A stretch of 64,000 bases of DNA from Rhodospirillum rubrum ATCC 11170 (GCF_000013085.1 NC_007643.1:2799501-2863500), one strand, 5' to 3'; counted from the stretch's first letter, positions 42,679 to 51,761 are shown. Numbers and translations are program-made. The notes: a model not told the origin generated them from the letters alone.

Positions 42679-43985
42679 TGCCGCGTCCGCACCAAGAGCC
42701 GCCGCTCGCGGTTTTCCTGAACAGCCGCCTCGTTGGTCGGCTTAATCGAACGGCGCGTGGCGCCATCGATTTCCAGTACGATTCCTCCTGGCTTGAGTGG
42801 GATCGCGCCCTTCCCATCTCTCTCTCGCTGCCGCTTCGCGAGGACCGGTATAGCGGCGCGGCAGTCAACGCGGTTCTGGAAAATCTGCTCCCCGATAGCG
42901 CCCTCATTCGTCGTCGGACCGCCGAACGCGTTCGGGCACAAGGATCCGATGCTTACAACCTGCTCGCTGCGATCGGCCGCGACTGTGTGGGGGCACTCCA
43001 GTTCCTTCCCGATGGCGAGGCCCCCGGCACCGCTGGCACGGTGGATGGCATTCCCGTCGATGATCGGGAAATCGCCCGTCTCATAAAGGAACTTTCCATT
43101 GCGCCCCTGGGATTGGGCGAAGATATAGATTTCCGAATTTCCATCGCCGGCGCCCAGGAAAAGACCGCCCTTCTGCACTGGAAGGATCGCTGGTACAAAC
43201 CCTGCGGCACCACGGCAACCACTCACATCCTGAAGCCTCGGATCGGGCGCCTGTCCAATGGTCTGGATCTGACATCGAGTGTCGAAAACGAATTTCTCTG
43301 CCTCAAAGTGACCGCAGCCCTTGGTATCCCGAGCGCCGATGTCGCCCTCGCCGATTTCGAAGACAATCGTGTGCTGGTGGTCGAACGGTTCGATCGCCAT
43401 TGGACCGCCGATGATCGCCTTTTGCGCCTTCCCCAGGAAGACTGCTGTCAGGCGCTTGGCGTTCCGCCAACGTTAAAGTATCAGGCCGAAGGAGGCCCCG
43501 GTATTGAGGCCCTTTTGAATTTGCTCAAAGGCAGCGATGTTCCGAAGGTCGATCAAACGCGCTTTCTAAAAGCCACGGTCGCTTTCTGGCTTCTCGGCGC
43601 TACCGATGGCCACGCCAAAAATTTCAGCGTCTTCCTGTCGTCGGGCGGGCGGTTCCGCATGACACCGCTCTATGACGTGATTTCCGCTCAGCCAAGCGCC
43701 GACGCGGGACAGATCCCGCGCAATCGGATGAAACTGGCGATGTTCGTGGGCACGAACCGCCACTATGTCATCGACACCATCATGCCCAGACACTTCCTTC
43801 AAACAGCCGCTGCCGCCGGACTCGGCGCCTCGCTGGTAGAACCGGTATTCGCCGATATCCTCGCTACCGCCCCGACCGCGCTTGAGGATGTTATGGAGGC
43901 TTTACCCAAGGACTTTCCTCGCGATATCGCCGACTCCATCCTTGGTGGTTTCACCGAACGACTGCGAACCCTGGCGAAGGCATGA
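42678..43985 (+). CDS. hipA: HipA-like serine/threonine kinase toxin
   Basis: A 435-residue kinase toxin. In E. coli, HipA phosphorylates glutamyl-tRNA synthetase and slows growth. Visible motifs: the N-terminal VGRLNRTARGAIDFQYDSSW, the autophosphorylation-loop motif ISIAGAQEKTAL, HILKPR, ENEFLCLKVTAALGI, VVERFDR, the catalytic LLGATDGHAKNFS and the metal-binding MTPLYDV. All key residues look intact. It is coupled to hipB. Confidence 0.9.
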   Translation: MPRPHQEPPLAVFLNSRLVGRLNRTARGAIDFQYDSSWLEWDRALPISLSLPLREDRYSGAAVNAVLENLLPDSALIRRRTAERVRAQGSDAYNLLAAIGRDCVGALQFLPDGEAPGTAGTVDGIPVDDREIARLIKELSIAPLGLGEDIDFRISIAGAQEKTALLHWKDRWYKPCGTTATTHILKPRIGRLSNGLDLTSSVENEFLCLKVTAALGIPSADVALADFEDNRVLVVERFDRHWTADDRLLRLPQEDCCQALGVPPTLKYQAEGGPGIEALLNLLKGSDVPKVDQTRFLKATVAFWLLGATDGHAKNFSVFLSSGGRFRMTPLYDVISAQPSADAGQIPRNRMKLAMFVGTNRHYVIDTIMPRHFLQTAAAAGLGASLVEPVFADILATAPTALEDVMEALPKDFPRDIADSILGGFTERLRTLAKA

Positions 43986-44058
43986 GCGCACGCCCGCCCC
44001 TTTTGAAACAGGGACATCGGCGCAAACCACCTCCCCTCGCCCCAAAACCGAAAAACGG

Positions 44059-44075
44059 AACGATACGGTCTCGTT
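44059..44075. promoter_or_regulatory. Candidate operator for the TetR regulator
   Basis: AACGA (44059-44063) and TCGTT (44071-44075) form a short dyad about 50 bases before the regulator start, within an AT-richer stretch. TetR proteins often bind such sites at their own promoters. Confidence 0.35.
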
Positions 44076-44125
44076 TACTTGGCCGGGTTGTGATAGGGTG
44101 CGGCTTCCTCATCATAGGCGGTGGC

Positions 44126-44779
44126 ATGGCAGTAAGCGAAAGTGCGGCGCGGCGCATCGGCCGACCCGATGCCCAGGCGTCGGAAACGCTTGACCGTTTG
44201 ATCCTGGCCACCGCCACCCAATCGTTCATCGACCATGGTTATGCCGCCACGTCGATCGAAAAAGTCGCGGCCCAGGCCGAGGTTGGCAAGCAAACGATCT
44301 ACCGCCGCTATCGCTCCAAAGAAGAACTGTTCAAGGCGAGCGTCGGTGCCCTGATCGGGTCCTTGCTGACGCGGGCCGACGCGGCGGCGAAGTTTTCGGC
44401 CGATCCGCTGGCGGCCCTGCGCGAGGCCTGCGCCACCTTTCTTGAAACCGTCGCCCGACCCGACTCGATCGCCATGTACCGGATCCTCATCGCCGAATCA
44501 CGGCGCTTTCCCACTTTGGCCGATCACGCCCTTGAGTCCACCTCCGAGCCCTTTCACGCCATCATCAGGCGCCTGCTCGACGCCGCGGCGCGGGCCGGCC
44601 GGTTGCGCGCCGACCACGATCTTGATCTCCTCAGCCGCATCCTGATTGGCATGGTCAGCGGATGGGCCCTCAATCAATGGCTTCTTGGCGGTCAGGCCCT
44701 GTCAACCGAAGCCGAGAGGGCCGCTTTCCTCGATACCGCCCTCTCCATTTTCCTGAACGGCGTTGTGATCGACAGATGA
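44126..44779 (+). CDS. TetR family transcriptional regulator
   Basis: A 217-residue repressor-type protein. The HTH segment is DHGYAATSIEKVAAQAEVGK followed by QTIYRRYRSKEELF. The C-terminal part resembles the TetR_C domain of AefR-like regulators (AMYRILIAESRRFPTLADHA). It lies 73 bases upstream of the four-gene MCE transport operon and runs in the same direction, so it probably controls that operon. ATG 44126 fits the family start. The ligand is unknown. Confidence 0.85.
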   Translation: MAVSESAARRIGRPDAQASETLDRLILATATQSFIDHGYAATSIEKVAAQAEVGKQTIYRRYRSKEELFKASVGALIGSLLTRADAAAKFSADPLAALREACATFLETVARPDSIAMYRILIAESRRFPTLADHALESTSEPFHAIIRRLLDAAARAGRLRADHDLDLLSRILIGMVSGWALNQWLLGGQALSTEAERAAFLDTALSIFLNGVVIDR

Positions 44780-44852
44780 TGTCCTTTTCTGCCCCCCACC
44801 CTGTGCCCGCCCCGGCCCCCGCCGCTGCCCATCCCCCCCGCGTTCCGACTGG

Positions 44853-46022
44853 ATGGAGCCGATGACGACGCCCCACCTCCCCCTTCATCCCCCGCAATGG
44901 CGCATAAGCCAGGAGGGGGCGGACAGCGTCGTGGTGCTGTCGGGCGACTGGCTGGCCAGCCAGACCGGCCTGCGCAGCGCCGTCGAGATCACCCGCCTGC
45001 TTGGTGACGGGGCGGTCAAGGGATCCTTGCGCTACGATGTCAGCGGCCTGGGCCGCTGGGACAGCGCCCTGGTCGCCTTTGCCCGGATGATGCGCGCCGC
45101 CGCCGGCGAGGGGGCGAACAAGCGCTTCACCCTTGATGAATCAACCCTCCCCGAAGCGGCGTTGCGCTTGCTCAAGCTGGCCGAGACCAACGAGCCCCTT
45201 CCCTCGGCCTCGGGGGACAAGGCCGCGGCCTCGGTTGTCGCCCGCGTCGGGCACGGCACCCTTGGCTTCGGGGCGGAGCTCGGCGCCATCGCCACCCTGG
45301 TCGGCGAAAGCGTCTTTGGGGTGGCGCGCGGCCTTGGCGGCCGGGCCTTCACCCGCTCGGTCGATATCCTTCACCTGATGAGGGAAGCGGGCGCCAACGC
45401 CCTGGTGATCGTCGCCATCGTCAACGGACTGATCGGGGCGATCCTCGCCTTCGTCGGCGCCGTGCAGCTTCAGCGCTTCGGCGCCGGCATCTTCGTGGCC
45501 GATCTGGTCGGCATCGCCATGGTCCGCGAAATGGCCGCGGTGATGACCGCCATCGTCATGGCCGGGCGAACGGGGGGCGCCTATGCCGCCCATCTCGCCA
45601 CCATGCAGGGCAACGAGGAGATCGACGCCCTGAAGGTTCTGGGCATTCCCGCCTATGATTTTCTCGTGCTGCCCCGGGTGGTCGCCTTGGTCACCATGAT
45701 GCCGTTGCTTTACCTTTACGGCTGCGCCATCGGCCTGCTTGGCGGCTTCGTCGTGTCGCTGGCCATCCTCGACATGTCGGCGACCACCTTCCTTGACCAG
45801 ATCCAGGGCGCCATCGCCGGCCGCCAGTTCGCCATCGGCTTGGTCAAAAGCGTTGCCTTCGGCTTCCTGGTCGCCCTGGCCGGCTGCCACATCGGCCTAA
45901 GGGCCGGACGCAGCGCCGCCGATGTCGGCCGCGCCGCCACCAGCGCCGTCGTTGTCGGCATCGTCGGCGTCATCGCCCTTGATGCCGTCTTCGCCGTCTG
46001 CGCCGATCGCTTGGGGATCTAA
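44853..46022 (+). CDS. MlaE-family ABC lipid-transport permease with N-terminal STAS-like domain
   Basis: A 389-residue inner-membrane protein. Residues 1-110 look like a STAS-type domain (LSGDWLASQTGLRSAVEI, LRYDVSGLGRWDSALVAF), as in MlaB but fused. Residues about 130-389 are the MlaE permease: GFGAELGAIATLVGESVF, AGANALVIVAIVNGLIGAIL, MVREMAAVMTAIVMAGRTGG, EEIDALKVLGIPAYDFLVLP. It is the first gene of mlaE-mlaF-mlaD-pqiC. The fusion explains why there is no separate mlaB gene. Confidence 0.9.
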   Translation: MEPMTTPHLPLHPPQWRISQEGADSVVVLSGDWLASQTGLRSAVEITRLLGDGAVKGSLRYDVSGLGRWDSALVAFARMMRAAAGEGANKRFTLDESTLPEAALRLLKLAETNEPLPSASGDKAAASVVARVGHGTLGFGAELGAIATLVGESVFGVARGLGGRAFTRSVDILHLMREAGANALVIVAIVNGLIGAILAFVGAVQLQRFGAGIFVADLVGIAMVREMAAVMTAIVMAGRTGGAYAAHLATMQGNEEIDALKVLGIPAYDFLVLPRVVALVTMMPLLYLYGCAIGLLGGFVVSLAILDMSATTFLDQIQGAIAGRQFAIGLVKSVAFGFLVALAGCHIGLRAGRSAADVGRAATSAVVVGIVGVIALDAVFAVCADRLGI

Positions 46023-46024
46023 CC

Positions 46025-46819
46025 ATGACCGATCACACGCAAGACCCCGAAGACCGCCTCGGCGTTTCCGGCCTCTGCCTGGGCTTTGGCAGCAAAATCA
46101 TCCAGCGCGACCTGAGCTTTTCGGTCAAGCGCGGCTCGGTTTTCGCCTTGATGGGCGGCAGCGGCTGCGGCAAGAGCACCCTTCTCAAATCCCTGGTCGG
46201 CCTGCTCGCCCCCAAGGCGGGAACGGTGCGGATCGATGGCGAGGATTACTGGGCGGCGCCCGCCGCCCGCCAGACCGAAATCGGCCGCAAGTTCGGCGTG
46301 CTGTTCCAAAGCAGCGCCTTGTGGAGTTCGATGACGGTGGCCGAGAACGTCGCCCTGCCCTTGCAGATGTTCACCACGCTCGACGCCAAGGCCATCGCCA
46401 TCCTGGTCGACCTGAAGCTGTCGTTCGTCGGGCTGGCGGCGGCGGGACCCAAAATGCCCGCCGAGCTGTCGGGCGGCATGCGCAAACGGGCGGGGCTGGC
46501 CCGGGCCCTGGCGCTTGATCCGCAGATCCTGTTCTTCGACGAACCCTCGGCCGGCCTCGACCCCATCACCTCCAAGCGCCTTGACGATCTTATCCTTGAA
46601 CTGCGCGATGGCCTGGGGGCGACGGTGGTGATCGTCAGCCATGAATTGCCCAGCCTGTTCGCCATCTGCGACGACGGGATCTTCCTCGACGCCGAGACCA
46701 AGACGGCTATCGCCCATGGCGCGCCGACCACCTTGCGCGACACCTGCGACCATCCCACGGTCCGCGCCTTCATGGAGCGGGCCGCCCAAACACAGACATC
46801 GCTGCGGAGGTCTCAATGA
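46025..46819 (+). CDS. MlaF-family ABC ATPase
   Basis: A 264-residue ATPase that powers the MCE lipid transporter. Walker A is GGSGCGKST, the signature LSGGMRKRAGLARALA and Walker B ILFFDEPSAGLDPITS, followed by VVIVSHELPSLFAICD, typical of MlaF. It starts two bases after the permease stop and overlaps the MCE gene by ATGA. Confidence 0.92.
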   Translation: MTDHTQDPEDRLGVSGLCLGFGSKIIQRDLSFSVKRGSVFALMGGSGCGKSTLLKSLVGLLAPKAGTVRIDGEDYWAAPAARQTEIGRKFGVLFQSSALWSSMTVAENVALPLQMFTTLDAKAIAILVDLKLSFVGLAAAGPKMPAELSGGMRKRAGLARALALDPQILFFDEPSAGLDPITSKRLDDLILELRDGLGATVVIVSHELPSLFAICDDGIFLDAETKTAIAHGAPTTLRDTCDHPTVRAFMERAAQTQTSLRRSQ

Positions 46820-47787
46820 CCGCTAAACCTGCCGTCGTCGGCGGCTTCATTCTTGGCGCCCTCGCCCTCGGCGTCGCCGCAATTGTCCTGTTCGGCGGCC
46901 AGCGCCTGTTCACCTCCACCCGCGAGGTGGTGGTGTTCTTCAATGAATCGGTCGCCGGGCTTCAGGTCGGCGCCCCGGTCACCTTTCACGGCGTGCCCGT
47001 GGGGACGGTGAAAACCATCGCCCTGCGGGTCTCGACCCGGGATCTTTCGGCGCGCATTCCGGTTGTTTTGGAACTGCAGCCCGATCAGATCAGTTGGGAA
47101 GGCGAACACCTGAACGGCGATGACGACACCTATCAGCGCTTGATCGCCGCCGGCCTGCGCGCCCAGCTCGCCCCGCAAAGCATCGTCACCGGGCAGATGC
47201 GCGTCGATCTCGACTTCAAGCCGGGAACATCGGCTGCGCTGTCGGGCGAACCCACCGACCTGCCGGAAATTCCGGCGGTGGCCTCCGACCTTGATGAACT
47301 GCGCGACAAGGTCACCGAATTGCCCCTGCGCGACTTGGTCGAGACCGCCCAGAAAACCCTGGCCAATGTCCAGGCCCTGACCAGTTCGCTGAACACGCGC
47401 ATTCCGACGCTCACCACCAGCGCCGAGCAAAGCGTCGCCGTGGCCACCCAGACCCTGGTCACCACCCAGGAGGCGGTGCGCCAGATCCAGGCCGACGCCT
47501 CGGTGACCTTGAAGGAATTAAGCGATCTGCTGGCCGATCTGCACCGTCAGGTCGATGCCAGGGGCGGAGAATTGGGCAAAACGCTAAGCGCGGCGGAACG
47601 CACCGCCCGCCAAGCCGAAAGCCTGATGATCTCCTTGAACGAACTGGCCGGGCCAAGGGCGCGCTTCCGCGCCGATCTTGAAGCCGCCGCCCGGGATCTT
47701 TCGGCCAGCGCCAGTTCGACCCGCAGCTTCACCCGAACCCTTGAACGCGATCCAAGCGCCCTTCTGAGTGGGGACACCAAACGATGA
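46816..47787 (+). CDS. MCE-domain protein of the lipid transporter
   Basis: A 323-residue protein with one N-terminal membrane helix (VVGGFILGALALGVAAIVLF) and one MCE domain (VVVFFNESVAGLQVGAPVTF, HGVPVGTVKTIALRV, LRAQLAPQSIVTGQMRVDLD). Residues 170-320 form long helices rich in Ala, Leu and charged residues, likely a helical needle or coiled coil spanning the periplasm as in PqiB/YebT-type or Mce proteins. It is coupled to both neighbours by four-base overlaps. Confidence 0.9.
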   Translation: MTAKPAVVGGFILGALALGVAAIVLFGGQRLFTSTREVVVFFNESVAGLQVGAPVTFHGVPVGTVKTIALRVSTRDLSARIPVVLELQPDQISWEGEHLNGDDDTYQRLIAAGLRAQLAPQSIVTGQMRVDLDFKPGTSAALSGEPTDLPEIPAVASDLDELRDKVTELPLRDLVETAQKTLANVQALTSSLNTRIPTLTTSAEQSVAVATQTLVTTQEAVRQIQADASVTLKELSDLLADLHRQVDARGGELGKTLSAAERTARQAESLMISLNELAGPRARFRADLEAAARDLSASASSTRSFTRTLERDPSALLSGDTKR

Positions 47788-48389
47788 GCACGCCTTTTAC
47801 CCCCTCTCGCCGTCTTCGGCTGCTTATCGTCTCGGCGATGGCCCTGGGGCTTGCGGCTTGCGGATTATCCGGCCCACCGCCCACGCTGTATGTTCTTGGC
47901 CAACCGCAATCGGTGGCCACGGCCGCGCCCTTGGGCGGCGATCGGCCGGTGATCGAAATCAAGCCAGTCAGGGTCTCGGATTATCTTGATACGACCGATC
48001 TGGTGGTGCGCGGCCCCGACCGCATCATCCCCAGCCAGCAAGGCCGTTGGGCGGAACGGCTGTCGGTCGGCGTGCAGCGGGCGCTTGCCGCCAGCCTGGG
48101 CGCCCGGCTGCCAGGGCTGATCCTCACCACCCAGCCGCCGATCGACCGGCCGGCCCGTCAGCTGCTGGTCGATGTGAGCGGCTTCGAGGCGATCGAAGGC
48201 GGATCGGTGATCCTTACGGCGCGCTGGACGATCGCCGATGGCGCCAGCCGCCAGTCGGTGGTTTCAAACGGCGCCCAGGTGACGGTGCCCTTGACCACGG
48301 CCGGCGATGCCGGGGTGGTTCAGGCGATGAGCAAAGCCGTCGACGAGCTTGCCGGCCATATCGCCCCCGGTCTTTCCAACGCCCGCTAA
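47784..48389 (+). CDS. ABC-type transport auxiliary lipoprotein, PqiC family
   Basis: A 201-residue outer-membrane lipoprotein: signal segment ending in LGLAACGLSG with lipobox. The body matches the PqiC/DUF330 family (TLYVLGQPQ, IEIKPVRVSDYLDTTDLVVR, WAERLSVGVQRALAASL). PqiC anchors MCE tunnels at the outer membrane. It completes a permease-ATPase-MCE-lipoprotein set, the full path for lipid movement between membranes. Confidence 0.88.
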   Translation: MSTPFTPSRRLRLLIVSAMALGLAACGLSGPPPTLYVLGQPQSVATAAPLGGDRPVIEIKPVRVSDYLDTTDLVVRGPDRIIPSQQGRWAERLSVGVQRALAASLGARLPGLILTTQPPIDRPARQLLVDVSGFEAIEGGSVILTARWTIADGASRQSVVSNGAQVTVPLTTAGDAGVVQAMSKAVDELAGHIAPGLSNAR

Positions 48390-48392
48390 CCC

Positions 48393-48599
48393 TCAGGCGT
48401 CGGCCAGTTTGCGCAGGTCCATCGCCTCGACCATGCTGCGCGCCAAACTGTCGTCGATCGACGTCATGGCCGCCAAACACATCGCGGCGCCGGTCAATCC
48501 CTCGCGGTGGGCCGTCGTTTCGTCATGGCCGGCGTCCAGCGCTTCATCGAAGGTTTCCGCATAGGCGGTGATCACCATTTCGCGGGTCGTATCGTCCAC
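48393..48599 (-). CDS. Small conserved-looking cytoplasmic protein of unknown function
   Basis: A 68-residue protein from GTG 48599, which has AAGGGG six bases upstream; longer starts at 48623 (ATG) or 48632 (TTG) are in frame. It has no signal peptide or membrane segment. The sequence is helical and acidic (REMVITAYAETFDEALDAGH, AREGL-like HREGLTGAAMCLAAM). It converges on the lipoprotein gene with a three-base gap and diverges from the M48 gene. No family recognised. Confidence 0.6.
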   Translation of the reverse strand: MDDTTREMVITAYAETFDEALDAGHDETTAHREGLTGAAMCLAAMTSIDDSLARSMVEAMDLRKLADA

Positions 48600-48763
48600 C
48601 GTCCGTCCCCTTGGGCTTTCCATTGCGGGCAATTTCTCGTGACGATACCATCTTTTGGAGATGTTTGGGGGTTTTCCGCGAGGTCTTGACCGCCGCCGGC
48701 CGCCTCCCCACCCTCAAGACCCGCCTTTTTCGCCCGCCAATGCCGTTTGGGAGTGCATCGACC

Positions 48764-49558
48764 ATGGCCTTGCCGTCTCCGCCCCGCCTTTCCCGTATCG
48801 CCAGCCTGGGCGCGGTCCTGGCGCTTTGCGCCTGCGCCGCCAATCCAGTCACCGGTCGCCAGCAGTTGATCCTGGTCAGCGGCGCCCAGGGCGCGGAGAT
48901 GGGAGCCCAAGCCTATCGGGACATCAAAAAGGAAAAGCCGGTTCTGCCGGCCGGCAACGCCTATACCCAGCGCATCCGCGCCATCACCGAGCGGTTGATC
49001 AAGGCCAATGACCTGCCGGCCTATGACTGGGAGGTCAACGCCTTCGCCGATGACACGGCCAACGCCTTCGCCCTGCCCGGCGGCAAGGTCGGCGTGAATA
49101 CCGGCTTGGCCAAGGTGGCGCGCAGCGATGCCCAGCTTGCCGCGGTGATCGGCCACGAGATCGCCCATGCGGTCTCGCGCCATGGCGAGGAACGGGTCTC
49201 CCAACAGATGGTGATCGGCACCGGCTTACAATTGGGCAGCGCGGCCCTGGGCGCGGGAGCGGGCGGCAATGCCCAGGCCGTGGCCCTGATGGAACAGGCC
49301 GCGACCCTTGGCATCGTTTTGCCCTATAGCCGCACCCACGAATCCGAAGCCGATGAGATCGGCCTTTTTTACATGGCGCGCGCCGGCTATGACCCGCGCG
49401 AGGCGATTACCCTGTGGCAATCCATGGCGGCGCAGGGCGGCGAACGCCCGCCCGAATTCCTCTCGACCCACCCCAGCGAGGGCAGCCGCATCGAAAACCT
49501 CCAGCGCCTGATGCCCCGGGCCCTGGACCTTTACCGCAAGGCCGGCGGCGAAGGCTGA
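48764..49558 (+). CDS. M48 family metalloprotease lipoprotein (LoiP-like)
   Basis: A 264-residue protein with a lipoprotein signal (LGAVLALCACAANP) and the M48 domain. Zinc motif IGHEIAHAVSRHGEERVSQQ, third ligand in THESEADEIGLFYMARAGYD. Other family blocks are NPVTGRQQLILVS and NAFALPGGKVGVNTGL. LoiP/YcaL-type proteases clear misfolded outer-membrane proteins. ATG 48764 follows GGGAG by ten bases and gives the signal peptide; the frame is open further upstream. It is the second M48 enzyme in the window. Confidence 0.88.
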   Translation: MALPSPPRLSRIASLGAVLALCACAANPVTGRQQLILVSGAQGAEMGAQAYRDIKKEKPVLPAGNAYTQRIRAITERLIKANDLPAYDWEVNAFADDTANAFALPGGKVGVNTGLAKVARSDAQLAAVIGHEIAHAVSRHGEERVSQQMVIGTGLQLGSAALGAGAGGNAQAVALMEQAATLGIVLPYSRTHESEADEIGLFYMARAGYDPREAITLWQSMAAQGGERPPEFLSTHPSEGSRIENLQRLMPRALDLYRKAGGEG

Positions 49559-49642
49559 GGCGAGCCCAAGAATCCGCCCCTCCCACCCCCTTGTGCGAAG
49601 GTGAATTTTTTCTCTGAAAAAGGGTGCGACCCGTCAGAATCT

Positions 49643-49654
49643 GGGGGTACCCCC
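49643..49654. repeat. Twelve-base palindrome upstream of the diguanylate cyclase
   Basis: GGGGGTACCCCC is a perfect palindrome in the gap before the GGDEF gene. It could be a protein binding site or chance in GC-rich DNA. Confidence 0.3.
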
Positions 49655-49729
49655 GTCTAGGATCATCGGTAAGGGAGGTCGACCACGAAAGCGGCCTTCC
49701 CCTCGTCCAGTCACAGCCGAGGTGCCCGC

Positions 49730-50593
49730 ATGACCCCGATTACCAAAATCGTCGCGCTCTTTCTGACCAGCGCCATCCTGTGGATCCTGATCACCGTCCC
49801 GCTGTGGGCAACAGCCTTCCCCCGCTCCCCTCTGGTGATCATCGGCATCGCCCCTGGGCTGATCATCGCCGTGGCGGCGGCGATCACCATCGGGTGGGTC
49901 CTCGCAAAGACCGACGCCGCCCATAACAAGATCGTCGCCGCGTTGGAGGAGCGCGCCCAGCGCGACCCCTTGACCGGCATGCTGAACAAAGAGGCCTTCA
50001 TAACCCATCTGGAGGTCGCCTTCGCCCGGGCGCAGCGCTCTGAAAAGCCCTTTAGGGTCCTCTTCGTTGATGTCGACCGCTTCAAGGATATCAACGACTT
50101 CCATGGTCATCGCTTTGGCGACGCCGCCCTGGTGGCGATCGCCGCCCGCTTGCGCAGCGTCTTGCGCAGCGCCGATATCGCCGCCCGCTACGGCGGGGAC
50201 GAGTTCACGATCATCGTCGAACCCGATGAAGGCGACACTCTGGATGCCATCACCGCGCGCATTTCCCGCGCCTTCGAGACCCCCGTCGACATCGACCATA
50301 ATGGCTTGCGCGAATCTTTCCCGGTGACCGTGAGCACTGGCTTCTCGCGCTACTCAGACGAGACGACCAGCGTCGACGCCTTGATCGAAGAAGCCGACGA
50401 GCGGATGTACGACGCCAAGAAGCGCAACCGCAAAACCGTGAGCCATCCCGGCGCGGCAGGCATGACCCCCAGAGCCTTCCATGGCGGCCGCCCCGTGAGG
50501 TCCGCCCTGATGATGGCGTCCCTCTTGCGCCAGCCTTGCCCGGGCGCGGCCACCCGCCCGCCAAGTTATAGCGCCCTGGACTGGTCGTTGTAA
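49730..50593 (+). CDS. Membrane-bound diguanylate cyclase (GGDEF)
   Basis: A 287-residue protein with two membrane helices (residues about 5-30 and 36-60) and a cytoplasmic GGDEF domain: DPLTGMLNKEAF, FVDVDRFKDINDFHGHRFGD, ARYGGDEFTIIVE. The inhibitory site RSAD sits five residues before GGDEF, so feedback by c-di-GMP is possible. No sensory domain lies between the helices. About 50 residues after the domain are of low complexity and lack known motifs. It is separate from the WYL regulator that follows 110 bases later. Confidence 0.88.
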   Translation: MTPITKIVALFLTSAILWILITVPLWATAFPRSPLVIIGIAPGLIIAVAAAITIGWVLAKTDAAHNKIVAALEERAQRDPLTGMLNKEAFITHLEVAFARAQRSEKPFRVLFVDVDRFKDINDFHGHRFGDAALVAIAARLRSVLRSADIAARYGGDEFTIIVEPDEGDTLDAITARISRAFETPVDIDHNGLRESFPVTVSTGFSRYSDETTSVDALIEEADERMYDAKKRNRKTVSHPGAAGMTPRAFHGGRPVRSALMMASLLRQPCPGAATRPPSYSALDWSL

Positions 50594-50703
50594 GCACACC
50601 CCTTTTGCGAGCACGGCCCCGAAAAACCCACTCACCACGCTTGATTGCAGCGGCAACTTGGCTCACCAATAGGACTTGAGTAAGGTAGGGGGATCCAACG
50701 ACG

Positions 50704-51726
50704 ATGTCAGAGAAAATCAATTCCGACGCCCGCCCGCGGGAACAAGCCATCAAGGTGTTTCGTCGCTTGATGGCTTGTTCCCGGGGAATCTCTCGAGAAA
50801 CGCTTAAGAACGAGCTTGAATGTTCAGAACGAACCGTTGACAGAATAGTTGACGATATCAATAACGCTCTCAGCGCCGATCTGGAAATTGTGAAAGCACC
50901 AAATAATAACAATGAAATCTGTTATCAGCTTGTTTCTCATAAAGAAGAAAATGTCCCTGGCTTTTCCTTCGAGGAAGTCCGCTATCTAGCGACGTGCCGC
51001 GATCTCGCCGCGCCTTATCTTCCCGAAGCCGTGATCGGCCGCATCAACCGCAGCCTAGTCAATCTGGCGCTCCACCTGGAAGAAGGCCAGCGCCGCTCGG
51101 TTTCGGGCGCGCCGATCACCTTTGCCAACAAGGGATATATCGATTACGGCCCCCATGCCGAGACCATCAAAACCCTCAATGAGGCGATTGCGAACCGTCG
51201 TGTTTGCAGCTTGTGCTATCTGCCGATGAACGAGCGCACCGCCAAATCCTACCGCTACGCGCCCGGTCGGATCGTGGCCATGAACGGGGTGTTTTATGTG
51301 CAGGGCCACTACCTAGACGAGGGGTCGCTGTTACCGGGCCACTTCATAACCTTCTTGCTGCACAGGATCACCCAAATCACCCCGGGCGAGGAATACTTCC
51401 ACTTCAACGCTTTTGAGGACACCTCCCGCGCCTTCGGCCTGAAATGGCACGAACCCATGCGCCGACAGATCCATGTGGCCGCCGACGCCGCCGATTATGT
51501 CCGCGACCGCATCTGGAGCGCCGATCAGACCATCGAAGAACAAGACGACGGCGGCATCATCCTCAGCGTCACCACGACAAGCGAAAAAGAGCTTCAGGCC
51601 TGGGTTTGGAGCTTCGGCGGATTGGCGGAGATTATTACCCCATCCTCGAACGAGGAAAGCCAGGGACAAGACACGACCGCCTCCCCCGCGCCTTTAGCGG
51701 CGGACCCCCGCGTTCTCCAGGACTGA
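50704..51726 (+). CDS. WYL-domain transcriptional regulator
   Basis: A 340-residue regulator. The N-terminal 75 residues form a winged HTH (GISRETLKNELECSERTVDR, IVDDINNALSAD). Residues about 150-235 are the WYL domain (ANRRVCSLCYLPMNERTAKS, YAPGRIVAMNGVFYVQGHYL), followed by the WCX-type region (RIWSADQTIEEQDDGGIIL). WYL proteins sense ligands, often nucleic acids or nucleotides, and frequently regulate defence or DNA-damage genes. The DNA for residues about 35-90 is clearly AT-richer than the rest and uses codons such as AAT and AAA freely. A perfect 18-base inverted repeat lies in the first codons. Confidence 0.85.
   Translation: MSEKINSDARPREQAIKVFRRLMACSRGISRETLKNELECSERTVDRIVDDINNALSADLEIVKAPNNNNEICYQLVSHKEENVPGFSFEEVRYLATCRDLAAPYLPEAVIGRINRSLVNLALHLEEGQRRSVSGAPITFANKGYIDYGPHAETIKTLNEAIANRRVCSLCYLPMNERTAKSYRYAPGRIVAMNGVFYVQGHYLDEGSLLPGHFITFLLHRITQITPGEEYFHFNAFEDTSRAFGLKWHEPMRRQIHVAADAADYVRDRIWSADQTIEEQDDGGIILSVTTTSEKELQAWVWSFGGLAEIITPSSNEESQGQDTTASPAPLAADPRVLQD
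50737..50783. repeat. Perfect 18-base inverted repeat inside the WYL regulator gene
   Basis: CGGGAACAAGCCATCAAG (50737-50754) and its exact complement (50766-50783) are separated by 11 bases. In RNA this forms a long hairpin from codon 12 onward; in DNA it is a large dyad. It codes for REQAIKVFRRLMACSR, so it must satisfy protein coding as well. Confidence 0.95.
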
Positions 51727-51761
51727 GCAGCACAAGAATTCCCCCAAGGACGCCAATCTTC

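Noticed and set aside
43982-44125. Longer N-terminus for the TetR regulator starting at 43982
   Set aside because: The extra 48 residues are not like any TetR N-terminus, overlap the hipA stop and cover the likely promoter and operator.
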